From assembly GCA_038380435.1 (NCBI GenBank), contig JAWZYU010000034.1:24965404-25029403 (forward strand): a stretch of DNA of 64,000 nucleotides, given 5' to 3'. A model generated the notes under the pieces. It did no database searches, had not been told where the DNA came from, and was given only the letters and a program-made list of their open reading frames with translations. Shown here one piece after another: positions 46,401 to 59,400 of this stretch. The first letter of the stretch is position 1. Each line of letters starts with the position of its first letter. Source of the stretch: Ryuthela nishihirai (taxonomy: Eukaryota; Arthropoda; Arachnida; Araneae; Heptathelidae). The translations under genes and the position numbers were made by a program.

Positions 46401-49400
46401 GGAGCTGGGGGATACTGTAACTAAAAAAAGAGATAAGGACAACAGTTCCGAAATAATAATGGCAAAAAATAGTGGAAAGGAAAACAGCGCAGTAACAACA
46501 GTGACAAGAAAAAGGAGCTGGGGGCTCCTGTAACTAAAAAAAGAGGTAAGGACAACAGTTCCGAAATAATAATGCCAAAAAATAGTGGAAAGGAAAACAG
46601 TGCAGTAACAACAGTGACAAGAAAAAGGAGCTGGGGGCTACTGTAACTAAAAAAAGAGATAAGGACAACAGTTCCGAAATAATAATGGCAAAAAATAGTG
46701 GAAAGGAAAACAGCGCAGTAACAACAGTGACAACAAAAAGGAGCTGGGGCTAATGTAACTAGGGTTGTTTTACCTCTGAGCGGCACGTTTTTGCACACCA
46801 TGGGCTAAATGGCCACTACTGTAACTAAAAAAAGAGATAAAGACAACAGTTCCGAAATAATAATGGCAAAAAATAGTGGAAAGGAAAACAGCGCAGTAAC
46901 AACAGTGACAACAAAAAGGAGCTGGGACTAATGTAACTAGGGTTGTTTTACCTCTGAGCGGCACGTTTTTGCACACCATGGGCTAAATGGCCACTACTGT
47001 AACTAAAAAAAGAGATAAGGACAACAGTTCCGAAATAATAATGGCAAAAAATAGTGGAAAGAAAAACAGCGCAGTAACAACAGTAACAAGAAAAAGGAGC
47101 TGGGGGATACTGTAACTAAAAAAAGAGATAAGGACAACAGTTTCGAAATAATAATGGCAAAAAATAGTGGAAAGGAAAACAGCGCAGTAACAACAGTGAC
47201 AAGAAAAAGGAGCTGGGGGGATACTGTAACTAAAAAAAGAGATAAGGACAACAGTTCCGAAATAATAATGGCAAAAAATAGTGGAAAGGAAAACAGCGCA
47301 GTAACAACAGTGACAAGAAAAAGGAGCTGGGGGATACTGTAACTAAAAAAAGAGATAAGGACAACAGTTCCGAAATAATAATGGCAAAAAATAGTGGAAA
47401 GAAAACAGCGCAGTAACAACAGTGACAAGAAAAAGGAGCTGGGGGATACTGTAACTAAAAAAAGAGATAAGGACAACAGTTCCGAAATAATAATGGCAAA
47501 AAATAGTGGAAAGGAAAACAGCGCAGTAACAACAGTGACAAGAAAAAGGAGCTGTGGGCTACTGTAACTAAACAAAGAGATAAGGACAACAGTTCCGTAA
47601 TAATAATGGCAAAAAATAGTGGAAAGGAAAACAGCGCAGTAACAACAGTGACAAGAAAAAGGAGCTGGGGGCTACTGTAACTAAAAAAAGAGGTAAGGAC
47701 AACAGTTCCGAAATAATAATGCCAAAAAATAGTGGAAAGAAAACAGCGCAGTAACAACAGTGACAAGAAAAAGGAGCTGGGGACTACTATAACTAAAAAA
47801 AGAGATAAGGACAACAGTTCCGAAATAATAATGGCAAAAAATAGTGGAAAGGAAAACAGCGCAGTAACAACAGTGACAAGAAAAAGGAGCTGGGGGATAC
47901 TGTAACTAAAAAGAGATATAAGGACAAGAGTTCCGAAATAATAATGGCAAAAAATAGTGGAAAGGAAAACAGCGCAGTGACAACAGTGCCAAGAAAAAGG
48001 AGCTGGGGGCTACTGTAACTAAAAAAAAAGGTAAGGACAACAGTTCCGAAATAATAATGGCAAAAAATAGTGGAAAGAAAACAGCGCAGTAACAACAGTG
48101 ACAAGAAAAAGGAGCTGGGGGCTACTGTAACTAAAAAAAGAGATAAGGACAACAGTTCCGAAATAATAATGCCAAAAAATAGTGGAAAGAAAACAGCGCA
48201 GTAACAACAGTGACAAGAAAAAGGAGCTGGGGGCTACTGTAACTAAAAAAAAAGGTAAGGACAACAGTTCCGAAATAATAATGGCAAAAAATAGTGGAAA
48301 GAAAACAGCGCAGTAAGAACAGTGACAAGAAAAAGGAGCTGGGGGATACTGTAACTAAAAAAAGAGATAAGGACAACAGTTCCGAAATAATAATGTCAAA
48401 AAATAGTGGAAAGGAAAACAGCGCAGTAACAACAGTGACAAGAAAAAGGAGCTGGGGGCTCCGGTAACTAAAAAAGAGGTAAGGACAACAGTTCCGAAAT
48501 AATAATGCCAAAAAATAGTGGAAAGGAAAACAGTGCAGTAACAACAGTGACAAGAAAAAGGAGCTGGGGGCTACTGTAACTAAAAAAAGAGATAAGGACA
48601 ACAGTTCCGAAATAATAATGGCAAAAAATAGTGGAAAGGAAAACAGCGCAGTAACAACAGTGACAACAAAAAGGAGCTGGGGCTAATGTAACTAGGGTTG
48701 TTTTACCTCTGAGCGGCACGTTTTTGCACACCATGGGCTAAATGGCCACTACTGTAACTAAAAAAAGAGATAAAGACAACAGTTCCGAAATAATAATGCC
48801 AAAAAATAGTGGAAAGGAAAACAGCGCAGTAAGAACAGTGACAAGAAAAAGGAGCTGGGGGCTCCTGTAACTAAAAAAAGAGGTAAGGACAACAGTTCCG
48901 AAATAATAATGTCAAAAAATAGTGGAAAGGAAAACAGCGCAGTAACAACAGTGACAAGAAAAAGGAGCTGGGGGCTACTGTAACTAAAAAAAGAGATAAG
49001 GACAACAGTTCCGAAATAATAATGGCAAAAAATAGTGGAAAGGAAAACAGCGCAGTAACAACAGTGACAAGAAAAAGGAGCTGGGGGATACTGTAACTAA
49101 AAAAAGAGATAAGGACAACAGTTCCGAAATAATAATGGCAAAAAATAGTGGAAAGGAAAACAGCGCAGTAACAACAGTGACAAGAAAAAGGAGCTGGGGG
49201 ATACTGTAACTAAAAAAAGAGATAAGGACAACAGTTCCGAAATAATAATGGCAAGAAATAGTGGAAAGGAAAACAGCGCAGTAACAACGGTGACAAGAAA
49301 AAGGAGCTGGGGGCTACTGTAACTAAAAAAAGAGATAAGGACAACAGTTCCGAAATAATAATGGCAAAAAATAGTGGAAAGGAAAACAGCGCAGTAACAA

Positions 49401-49716
49401 CAGTGACAAGAAAAAGGAGCTGGGGGCTCCTGTAACTAAAAAAAGAGGTAAGGACAACAGTTCCGAAATAATAATGCCAAAAAATAGTGGAAAGGAAAAC
49501 AGTGCAGTAACAACAGTGACAAGAAAAAGGAGCTGGGGGCTACTGTAACTAAAAAAAGAGGTAAGGACAACAGTTCCGAAATAATAATGGCAAAAAATAG
49601 TGGAAAGGAAAACAGCGCAGTAACAACAGTGACAACAAAAAGGAGCTGGGGCTAATGTAACTAGGGTTGTTTTACCTCTGAGCGGCACGTTTTTGCACAC
49701 CATGGGCTAAATGGCC
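29833..49716 (-). mobile_element. 53-bp SINE 3' end carried in 18 satellite positions
   Basis: The segment GGGTTGTTTTACCTCTGAGC ... GGGCTAAATGGCC is the tail of the main SINE. Copies start at 29833, 30802, 32558, 33527, 35283, 36251, 36994, 37172, 38927, 39670, 42326, 43295, 45051, 46019, 46762, 46940, 48695 and 49664. Each is flanked by CTAATGTAACTA on the left and CTACTGTAACTA on the right, a 12-bp target duplication with one change. Intact 3' end, lost 5' part and target duplication mark a truncated retrotransposition into one monomer. All copies share the same junctions and the neighbouring ACAACAAAAAGG variant, so they come from one insertion multiplied with the array. Confidence 0.93.
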
Positions 49717-50417
49717 ACTACTGTAACTAAAAAAAGAGATAAAGACAACAGTTCCGAAATAATAATGCCAAAAAATAGTGGAAAGGAAAACAGTGCAGTA
49801 ACAACAGTGACAAGAAAAAGGAGCTGGGGGCTCCTGTAACTAAAAAAAGAGGTAAGGACAACAGTTCCGAAATAATAATGGCAAAAAATAGTGGAAAGGA
49901 AAACAGCGCAGTAAAAACAGTGACAAGAAAAAGGAGCTGGGGGATACTGTAACTAAAAATAGAGATAAGGACAACAGTTCCGAAATAATAATGGCAAAAA
50001 ATAGTGGAAAGGAAAACAGCGCAGTAACAACAGTGACAAGAAAAAGGAGCTGGGGGCTACTGTAACTAAAAAAAGAGGTAAGGACAACAGTTCCGAAATA
50101 ATAATGCCAAAAAATAGTGGAAAGAAAACAGCGCAGTAACAACAGTGACAAGAAAAAGGAGCTGGGGGCTACTGTAACTAAAAAAAGAGGTAAGGACAAC
50201 AGTTCCGAAATAATAATGGCAAAAAATAGTGGAAAGGAAAACAGCGCAGTAACAACAGTGACAAGAAAAAGGATCTGGGGGCTACTGTAACTAAAAAAAA
50301 AGGTAAGGACAACAGTTCCGAAATAATAATGGCAAAAAATAGTGGAAAGAAAACAGCGCAGTAACAACAGTGACAAGAAAAAGGAGCTGGGGGCTACTGT
50401 AACTAAAAAAAGAGATA
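40423..50417. repeat. Satellite block, copy B (about 9,994 bp)
   Basis: It repeats copy A directly. It lacks one 2,725-bp unit and has two extra monomers (226 bp) near 49.4-49.6 kb. 12,493 - 2,725 + 226 = 9,994, the observed distance between the two right ends. Past about 50.42 kb the match to the start of copy A ends. Confidence 0.85.
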
Positions 50418-53400
50418 AGGACAACAGTTCCGAAATAATAATGACAAAAAATAGTGGAAAGGAAAACAGCGCAGTAACAACAGTGACAAGAAAAAGGAGC
50501 TGGGGGATACGGTAACTAAAAAAAGAGATAAGGACAACAGTTCCGAAATAATAATGGCAAAAAATAGTGGAAAGGAAAACAGCGCAGTAACAACAGTGAC
50601 AAGAAAAAGGAGCTGGGGGCTCCTGTAACTAAAAAAAGAGGTAAGGACAACAGTTCCGAAATAATAATGGCAAAAAATAGTGGAAAGAAAACAGTGCAGT
50701 AACAACAGTGACAAGAAAAAGGAGCTGGGGGATACTGTAACTAATAAAAGAGATAAGGACAACAGTTCCGAAATAATAATGGCAAAAAATAGTGGAAAGG
50801 AAAACAGCGCAGTAACAACAGTCACAAGAAAAAGGAGCTGGGGGCTACTGTAACTAAAAAAAGAGATAAGGACAACAGTTCCGAAATAATAATGGCAAAA
50901 AATAGTAGAAAGGAAAACAGCGCAGTAACAACAGTGACAAGAAAAAGGAGCTGGGGGCTACTGTAACTAAAAAAAAAGGTAAGGACAACAGTTCCGAAAT
51001 AATAATGGCAAAAAATAGTGGAAAGAAAACAGCGCAGTAACAACAGTGACAAGAAAAAGGAGCTGGGGGATATTGTAACTAAAAAAAGAGATAAGGACAA
51101 CAGTTCCGAAATAATAATGCCAAAAAATATTGGAAAGGAAAACAGCGCAGTAACAACAGTGACAAGAAAAAGGAGCTAGGGGATACTGTAACTAAAAAAA
51201 GAGATAAGGACAACAGTTCCGAAATAATAATGGCAAAAAATAGTGGAAAGAAAACAGCGCAGTAACAACAGTGACAAGAAAAAGGAGCTGGGGGCTACTG
51301 TAACTAAAAAAAAAGGTAAGGACAACAGTTCCGAAATAATAATGGCAAAAAATAGTGGAAAGGAAAACAGCGCAGTAACAACAGTGACAAGAAAAAGGAG
51401 CTGGGGGCTACTGTAACTAAAAAAAGAGATAAGGACAACAGTTCCGAAATAATAATGGCAAAAAATAGTGGAAAGGAAAACAGCGCAGTAACAACAGTGA
51501 CAAGAAAAAGGAGCTGGGGGCTACTGTAACTAAAAAAAGAGATAAGGACAACAGTTCCGAAATAATAATGGCAAAAAATAGTGGAAAGGAAAACAGCGCA
51601 GTAACAACAGTGACAAGAAAAAGGAGCTGGGGGCTACTATAACTAAAAAAAAGGTAAGGACAACAGTTCCGAAATAATAATGGCAAAAAATAGTGGAAAG
51701 AAAACAGCGCAGTAACAACAGTGACAAGAAAAAGGAGCTGGGGGATACTGTAACTAAAAAAAGAGATAAGGACAACAGTTCCGAAATAATAATGGCAAAA
51801 AATAGTGAAAATGAAAACAGCGCAGTAACAACAGTGACAAGAAAAAGGAGCTGGGGGCTACTGTAACTAAAAAAAGAGATAAGGACAACAGTTCCGAAAT
51901 AATAATGGCAAAAAATAGTGGAAAGGAAAACAGCGCAGTAACAACAGTGACAAGAAAAAGGAGCTGGGGGATACTGTAACTAAAAAAAGAGATAAGGACA
52001 ACAGTTCCGAAATAATAATGGCAAAAAATAGTGGAAAGGAAAACAGCGCAGTAACAACGGTGACAAGAAAAAGGAGCTGGGGGCTACTGTAACTAAAAAA
52101 GAGGTAAGGACAACAGTTCCGAAGTAATAATGGCAAAAAATAGTGGAAAGAAAATAGCGCAGTAACGACAGTGACAAGAAAAAGGAGCTGGGGGCTACTG
52201 TAACTAAAAAAAGAGATAAGGACAACAGTTCCGAAATAATAATGGCAAAAAATAGTGGAAAGGAAAACAGCGCAGTAACAACAGTGACAACAAAAAGGAG
52301 CTGGGGGATACTGTAACTAAAAAAAGAGATAAGGACAACAGTTCCGAAATAATAATGGCAAAAAATAGTGGAAATGAAAACAGCGCAGTATCAACGGTGA
52401 CAAGAAAAAGGAGCTGGGGGCTACTGTAACTAAAAAAAGAGGTAAGGACAACAGTTCCGAAGTAATAATGGCAAAAAATAGTGGAAAGAAAATAGCGCAG
52501 TAACAACAGTGACAAGAAAAAGGAGCTGGGGGCTACTGTAACTAAAAAAAGAGATAAGGACAACAGTTCCGAAATAATAATGGCAAAAATTAGTGGAAAG
52601 GAAAACAGTGCAGTAACAACAGTGACAAGAGAAAGGAGCTGGGGGCTACTGTAACTAAAAAAAGAGATAAGGACAACAGTTCCGAAATAATAGTGGAAAG
52701 GAAAACAGCGCAGTAACAACAGTGACAAGAAAAAGGAGCTGGGGGATACTGTAACTAAAAAAAGAGATAAGGACAACAGTTCCGAAATAATAATGGCAAA
52801 AAATAGTGGAAAGGAAAACAGCGCAGTAACAACGGTGACAAGAAAAAGGAGCTGGGGGCTACTGTAACTAAAAAAAGAGATAAGGACAACAGTTCCGAAA
52901 TAATAATAGCAAAAAATAGTGGAAAGGAAAACAGCGCAGTAACAACAGTGACAAGAAAAAGGAGCTGGGGGCTACTGTAACTAAAAAAAGAGATAAGGAC
53001 AACAGTTCCGAAATAATAATGGCAAAAATTAGTGGAAAGGAAAACAGTGCAGTAACAACAGTGACAAGAAAAAGGAGCTGGGGACTACTGTAACTAAAAA
53101 AAGAGATAAGGACAACAGTTCCGAAATAATAGTGGAAAGGAAAACAGCGCAGTAACAACAGTGACAAGAAAAAGGAGCTGGGGGCTACTGTAACTAAAAA
53201 AAGAGATAAGGACAACAGTTCCGAAATAATAATGGCAAAAAATAGTGGAAAGGAAAACAGCGCAGTAACAACGGTGAGAAGAAAAAGGAGCTGGGGGCTA
53301 CTGTAACTACAAAAAGAGATAAGGACAACAGTTCCGAAATAATAATGGCAAAAAATAGTGGAAAGGAAAACAGCGCAGTAACAACAGTGAGAAGAAAAAG

Positions 53401-56400
53401 GAGCTGGGGGGCTACTGTAACTAAAAAAAGAGATAAGGACAACAGTTCCGAAATAATAATAGCAAAAAATAGTGGAAAGGAAAACAGCGCAGTAACAACA
53501 GTGACAAGAAAAAGGAGCTGGGGGCTACTGTAACTAAAAAAAGAGATAAGGACAACAGTTCCGAAATAATAATGGCAAAAAATAGTGGAAAGGAAAACAG
53601 TGCAGTAACAACAGTGACAAGAAAAAGGAGCTGGGGGCTACTGTAACTAAAAGAAGAGGTAAGGACAACAGTTCCGAAATAATAATGGCAAAAAATAGTG
53701 GAAAGAAAACTGCGCAGTAACAACAGTGACAAGAAAAAGGAGCTGGGGGATACTGTAACTAAAAAAAGAGATAAGGACAACAGTTCCGAAATAATAATGG
53801 CAAAAAATAGTGGAAAGGAAAACAGCGCAGTAACAACAGTGAGAAGAAAAAGGAGCTGGGGGGCTACTGTAACTAAAAAAAGAGATAAGGACAACAGTTC
53901 CGAAATAATAATAGCAAAAAATAGTGGAAAGGAAAACAGCGCAGTAACAACAGTGACAAGAAAAAGGAGCTGGGGGCTACTGTAACTAAAAAAAGAGATA
54001 AGGACAACAGTTCCGAAATAATAATGGCAAAAAATAGTGGAAAGGAAAACAGTGCAGTAACAACAGTGACAAGAAAAAGGAGCTGGGGGCTACTGTAACT
54101 AAAAGAAGAGGTAAGGACAACAGTTCCGAAATAATAATGGCAAAAAATAGTGGAAAGAAAACTGCGCAGTAACAACAGTGACAAGAAAAAGGAGCTGGGG
54201 GATACTGTAACTAAAAGAAGAGGTAAGGACAACAGTTCCGAAATAATAATGGCAAAAAATAGTGGAAAGAAAACTGCGCAGTAACAACAGTGACAAGAAA
54301 AAGGAGCTGGGGGATACTGTAACTAAAAAAAGAGATAAGGACAACAGTTCCGAAATAATAATGGCAAAAAATAGTGGAAATGAAAACAGCGCAGTATCAA
54401 CGGTGACAAGAAAAAGGAGCTGGGGGCTACTGTAACTAAAAAAAGAGGTAAGGACAACAGTTCCGAAGTAATAATGGCAAAAAATAGTGGAAAGAAAATA
54501 GCGCAGTAACAACAGTGACAAGAAAAAGGAGCTGGGGGCTACTGTAACTAAAAAAAGAGATAAGGACAACAGTTCCGAAATAATAATGGCAAAAATTAGT
54601 GGAAAGGAAAACAGTGCAGTAACAACAGTGACAAGAGAAAGGAGCTGGGGGCTACTGTAACTAAAAAAAGAGATAAGGACAACAGTTCCGAAATAATAGT
54701 GGAAAGGAAAACAGCGCAGTAACAACAGTGACAAGAAAAAGGAGCTGGGGGATACTGTAACTAAAAAAAGAGATAAGGACAACAGTTCCGAAATAATAAT
54801 GGCAAAAAATAGTGGAAAGGAAAACAGCGCAGTAACAACGGTGACAAGAAAAAGGAGCTGGGGGCTACTGTAACTAAAAAAAGAGATAAGGACAACAGTT
54901 CCGAAATAATAATAGCAAAAAATAGTGGAAAGGAAAACAGCGCAGTAACAACAGTGACAAGAAAAAGGAGCTGGGGGCTACTGTAACTAAAAAAAGAGAT
55001 AAGGACAACAGTTCCGAAATAATAATGGCAAAAATTAGTGGAAAGGAAAACAGTGCAGTAACAACAGTGACAAGAAAAAGGAGCTGGGGACTACTGTAAC
55101 TAAAAAAAGAGATAAGGACAACAGTTCCGAAATAATAGTGGAAAGGAAAACAGCGCAGTAACAACAGTGACAAGAAAAAGGAGCTGGGGGCTACTGTAAC
55201 TAAAAAAAGAGATAAGGACAACAGTTCCGAAATAATAATGGCAAAAAATAGTGGAAAGGAAAACAGCGCAGTAACAACGGTGACAAGAAAAAGGAGCTGG
55301 GGGCTACTGTAACTACAAAAAGAGATAAGGACAACAGTTCCGAAATAATAATGGCAAAAAATAGTGGAAAGGAAAACAGCGCAGTAACAACAGTGAGAAG
55401 AAAAAGGAGCTGGGGGGCTACTGTAACTAAAAAAAGAGATAAGGACAACAGTTCCGAAATAATAATAGCAAAAAATAGTGGAAAGGAAAACAGCGCAGTA
55501 ACAACAGTGACAAGAAAAAGGAGCTGGGGGCTACTGTAACTAAAAAAAGAGATAAGGACAACAGTTCCGAAATAATAATGGCAAAAAATAGTGGAAAGGA
55601 AAACAGTGCAGTAACAACAGTGACAAGAAAAAGGAGCTGGGGGCTACTGTAACTAAAAGAAGAGGTAAGGACAACAGTTCCGAAATAATAATGGCAAAAA
55701 ATAGTGGAAAGAAAACTGCGCAGTAACAACAGTGACAAGAAAAAGGAGCTGGGGGATACTGTAACTAAAAAAAGAGATAAGGACAACAGTTCCGAAATAA
55801 TAATGGCAAAAAATAGTGGAAAGGAAAACAGTGCAGTAACAATAGTGTCAAGAAAAAGGAGCTGGGGGCTACTGTAACTAAAAGAAGAGGTAAGGACAAC
55901 AGTTCCGAAATAATAATGGCAAAAAATAGTGGAAAGGAAAACAGCGCAGTAACAACAGTGAGAAGAAAAAGGAGCTGGGGACTACGGTAACTAAAAAAAG
56001 AGATAAGGACAACAGTTCCGAAATAATAATGGCAAAAAATAGTGGAAAGGAAAACAGTGCAGTAACAACAGTGACAAGAAAAAGGAGCTGGGGGCTACTG
56101 TAACTAAAAAAAGAGATAAGGACAACAGTTCCGAAATAATAGTGGAAAGGAAAACAGCGCAGTAAGAACAGTGACAAGAAAAAGGAGCTGGGGTCTACTG
56201 TAACTAAAAAAAGAGATAAAGACAACAGTTCCGAAATAATAATGGCAAAAAATAGTGGAAAGGAAAACAGCGCAGTAACAACGGTGACAAGTAAAAGGAG
56301 CTGGGGGCTACTGTAACTAAAAAAAGAGATAAGGACAACAGTTCCGAAATAATAATGGCAAAAAATAGTGGAAAGGAAAACAGCGCAGTAACAACAGTGA

Positions 56401-59400
56401 GAAGAAAAAGGAGCTGGGGGCTACTGTAACTAAAAAAAGAGATGAGGACAACAGTTCCGAAATAATAATAGCAAAAAATAGTGGAAAGGAAAACAGCGCA
56501 GTAACAACAGTGACAAGAAAAAGGAGCTGGGGGCTACTGTAACTAAAAAAAGAGATAAGGACAACAGTTCCGAAATAATAATGGCAAAAAATAGTGGAAA
56601 GGAAAACAGTGCAGTAACAACAGTGACAAGAAAAAGGAGCTGGGGGCTACTGTAACTAAAAGAAGAGGTAAGGACAACAGTTCCGAAATAATAATGGCAA
56701 AAAATAGTGGAAAGAAAACTGCGCAGTAACAACAGTGACAAGAAAAAGGAGCTGGGGGATACTGTAACTAAAAAAAGAGATAAGGACAACAGTTCCGAAA
56801 TAATAATGGCAAAAAATAGTGGAAAGGAAAACAGCGCAGTAACAACAGTGACAAGAAAAAGGAGCTGGGGACTACTGTAACTAAAAAGGAGACAAGGACA
56901 ACAGTTCCGAAATAATAATGGCAAAAAATAGTGGTAAGGAAAACAGCGCAGTAACAACAGTGACAAGGAAAAGGAGCTGGGGACTACTGTAACTAAAAAA
57001 AGAGATAAGGACAACAGTTCCGAAATAATAATGGCAAAAAATAGTGGAAAGGAAAACAGCGCAGTAACAACAGTGACAAGAAAAAGGAGCTGGGGCTACT
57101 GTAACTAAAAAAAGAGATAAGGACAACAGTTCCGAAATAATAATGGCAAAAAATAGTGGAAAGGAAAACAGCGCAGTAACAACAGTGACAAGAAAAAGCA
57201 GCTGGGGTCTACTGTAACTAAAAAAAGAGATCAGGACAACAGTTCCGAAATAATAATGGCAAAAAATAGTGGAAAGGAAAACAGCGCAGTAACAACAGTG
57301 ACAAGAAAAAGGAGCTGGGGGCTACTATAACTAAAAAAAAGGTAAGGACAACAGTTCCGAAATAATAATGGCAAAAAATAGTGGAAAGAAAACAGCGCAG
57401 TAACAACAGTGACAAGAAAACGGAGCTGGGGGATACTGTAACTAAAAAAAGAGATAAGGACAACAGTTCCGAAATAATAATGGCAAAAAATAGTGAAAAT
57501 GAAAACAGCGCAGTAACAACAGTGACAAGAAAAAGGAGCTGGGGGCTACTGTAAGTAAAAAAAAAGGTAAGGACAACAGTTCCGAAATAATAATGGCAAA
57601 TAATAGTGGAAAGAAAACAGCGCAGTAACAACAGTGACAAGAAAAAGGAGCTGGGGGATACTGTAACTAAAAAAAGAGGTAAGGACAACAGTTCCGAAAT
57701 AATAATGGCAAAAAATAGTGGAAAGGAAAACAGCGCAGTAACAACGCTGACAAGAAAAAGGAGCTGGTTGCTACTGTAACTAAAATAAAAGGTAAGGACA
57801 ACAGTTCCGAAATAATAATGGCAAAAAATAGTGGAAAGAAAACAGCGCAGTAACAACAGTGACAAGAAAAAGGAGCTGGGGGCTACTGTAACTAAAAAAA
57901 AAGGTAAGGACAACAGTTCCGAAATAATAATGGCAAAAAATAGTGGAAAGAAAACAGCGCAGTAACAACAATGAGAAGAAAAAGGAACTGGGGGATACTG
58001 TAACTAAAAAAAGAGATAAGGACAACAGTTCCGAAATAATAATGGCAAAAAATAGCGGAAAGGAAAACAGCGCAGTAACAACAGTGACAAGGAAAAGGAG
58101 CTGGGGGCTACTGTAACTAAAAAAAGAGATAAGGACAACAGTTCCGAATTAATAATGGCAAAAAATAGTGGAAAGGAAAACAGCGCAGTAACAACAGTGA
58201 GAAGAAAAAGGAGCTGGGGGCTACTGTAACTAAAAAAAGAGATAAGGACAACAGTTCCGAAATAATAATGGCAAAAAATAGTGGAAAGGAAAACAGTGCA
58301 GTAACAACAGTGACAAGAAAAAGGAGCTGGGGGCTACTGTAACTAAAAAAAGAGATAAGGACAACAGTTCCGAAATAATAGTGGAAAGGAAAACAGCGCA
58401 GTAAGAACAGTGACAAGAAAAAGGAGCTGGGGTCTACTGTAACTAAAAAAAGAGATAAGGACAACAGTTCCGAAATAATAATGGCAAAAAATAGTGGAAA
58501 GGAAAACAGCGCAGTAACAACGGTGACAAGAAAAAGGAGCTGGGGGCTACTGTAACTAAAAAAAGAGATAAGGACAACAGTTCCGAAATAATAATGGCAA
58601 AAAAATAGTGGAAAGGAAAACAGCGCAGTAACAACAGTGAGAAGAAAAAGGAGCTGGGGGCTACTGTAACTAAAAAAAGAGATAAGGACAACAGTTCCGA
58701 AATAATAATAGCAAAAAATAGTGGAAAGGAAAACAGCGCAGTAACAACAGTGACAAGAAAAAGGAGCTGGGGGCTACTGTAACTAAAAAAAGAGATAAGG
58801 ACAACAGTTCCGAAATAATAATGGCAAAAAATAGTGGAAAGGAAAACAGTGCAGTAACAACAGTGACAAGAAAAAGGAGCTGGGGGCTACTGTAACTAAA
58901 AGAAGAGGTAAGGACAACAGTTCCGAAATAATAATGGCAAAAAATAGTGGAAAGAAAACTGCGCAGTAACAACAGTGACAAGAAAAAGGAGCTGGGGGAT
59001 ACTGTAACTAAAAAAAAGATAAGGACAACAGTTCCGAAATAATAATGGCAAAAAATAGTGGAAAGGAAAACAGCGCAGTAACAACAGTGACAAGAAAAAG
59101 GAGCTGGGGACTACTGTAACTAAAAAGGAGACAAGGACAACAGTTCCGAAATAATAATGGCAAAAAATAGTGGTAAGGAAAACAGCGCAGTAACAACAGT
59201 GACAAGGAAAAGGAGCTGGGGACTACTGTAACTAAAAAAAGAGATAAGGACAACAGTTCCGAAATAATAATGGCAAAAAATAGTGGAAAGGAAAACAGCG
59301 CAGTAACAACAGTGACAAGAAAAAGGAGCTGGGGCTACTGTAACTAAAAAAAGAGATAAGGACAACAGTTCCGAAATAATAATGGCAAAAAATAGTGGAA

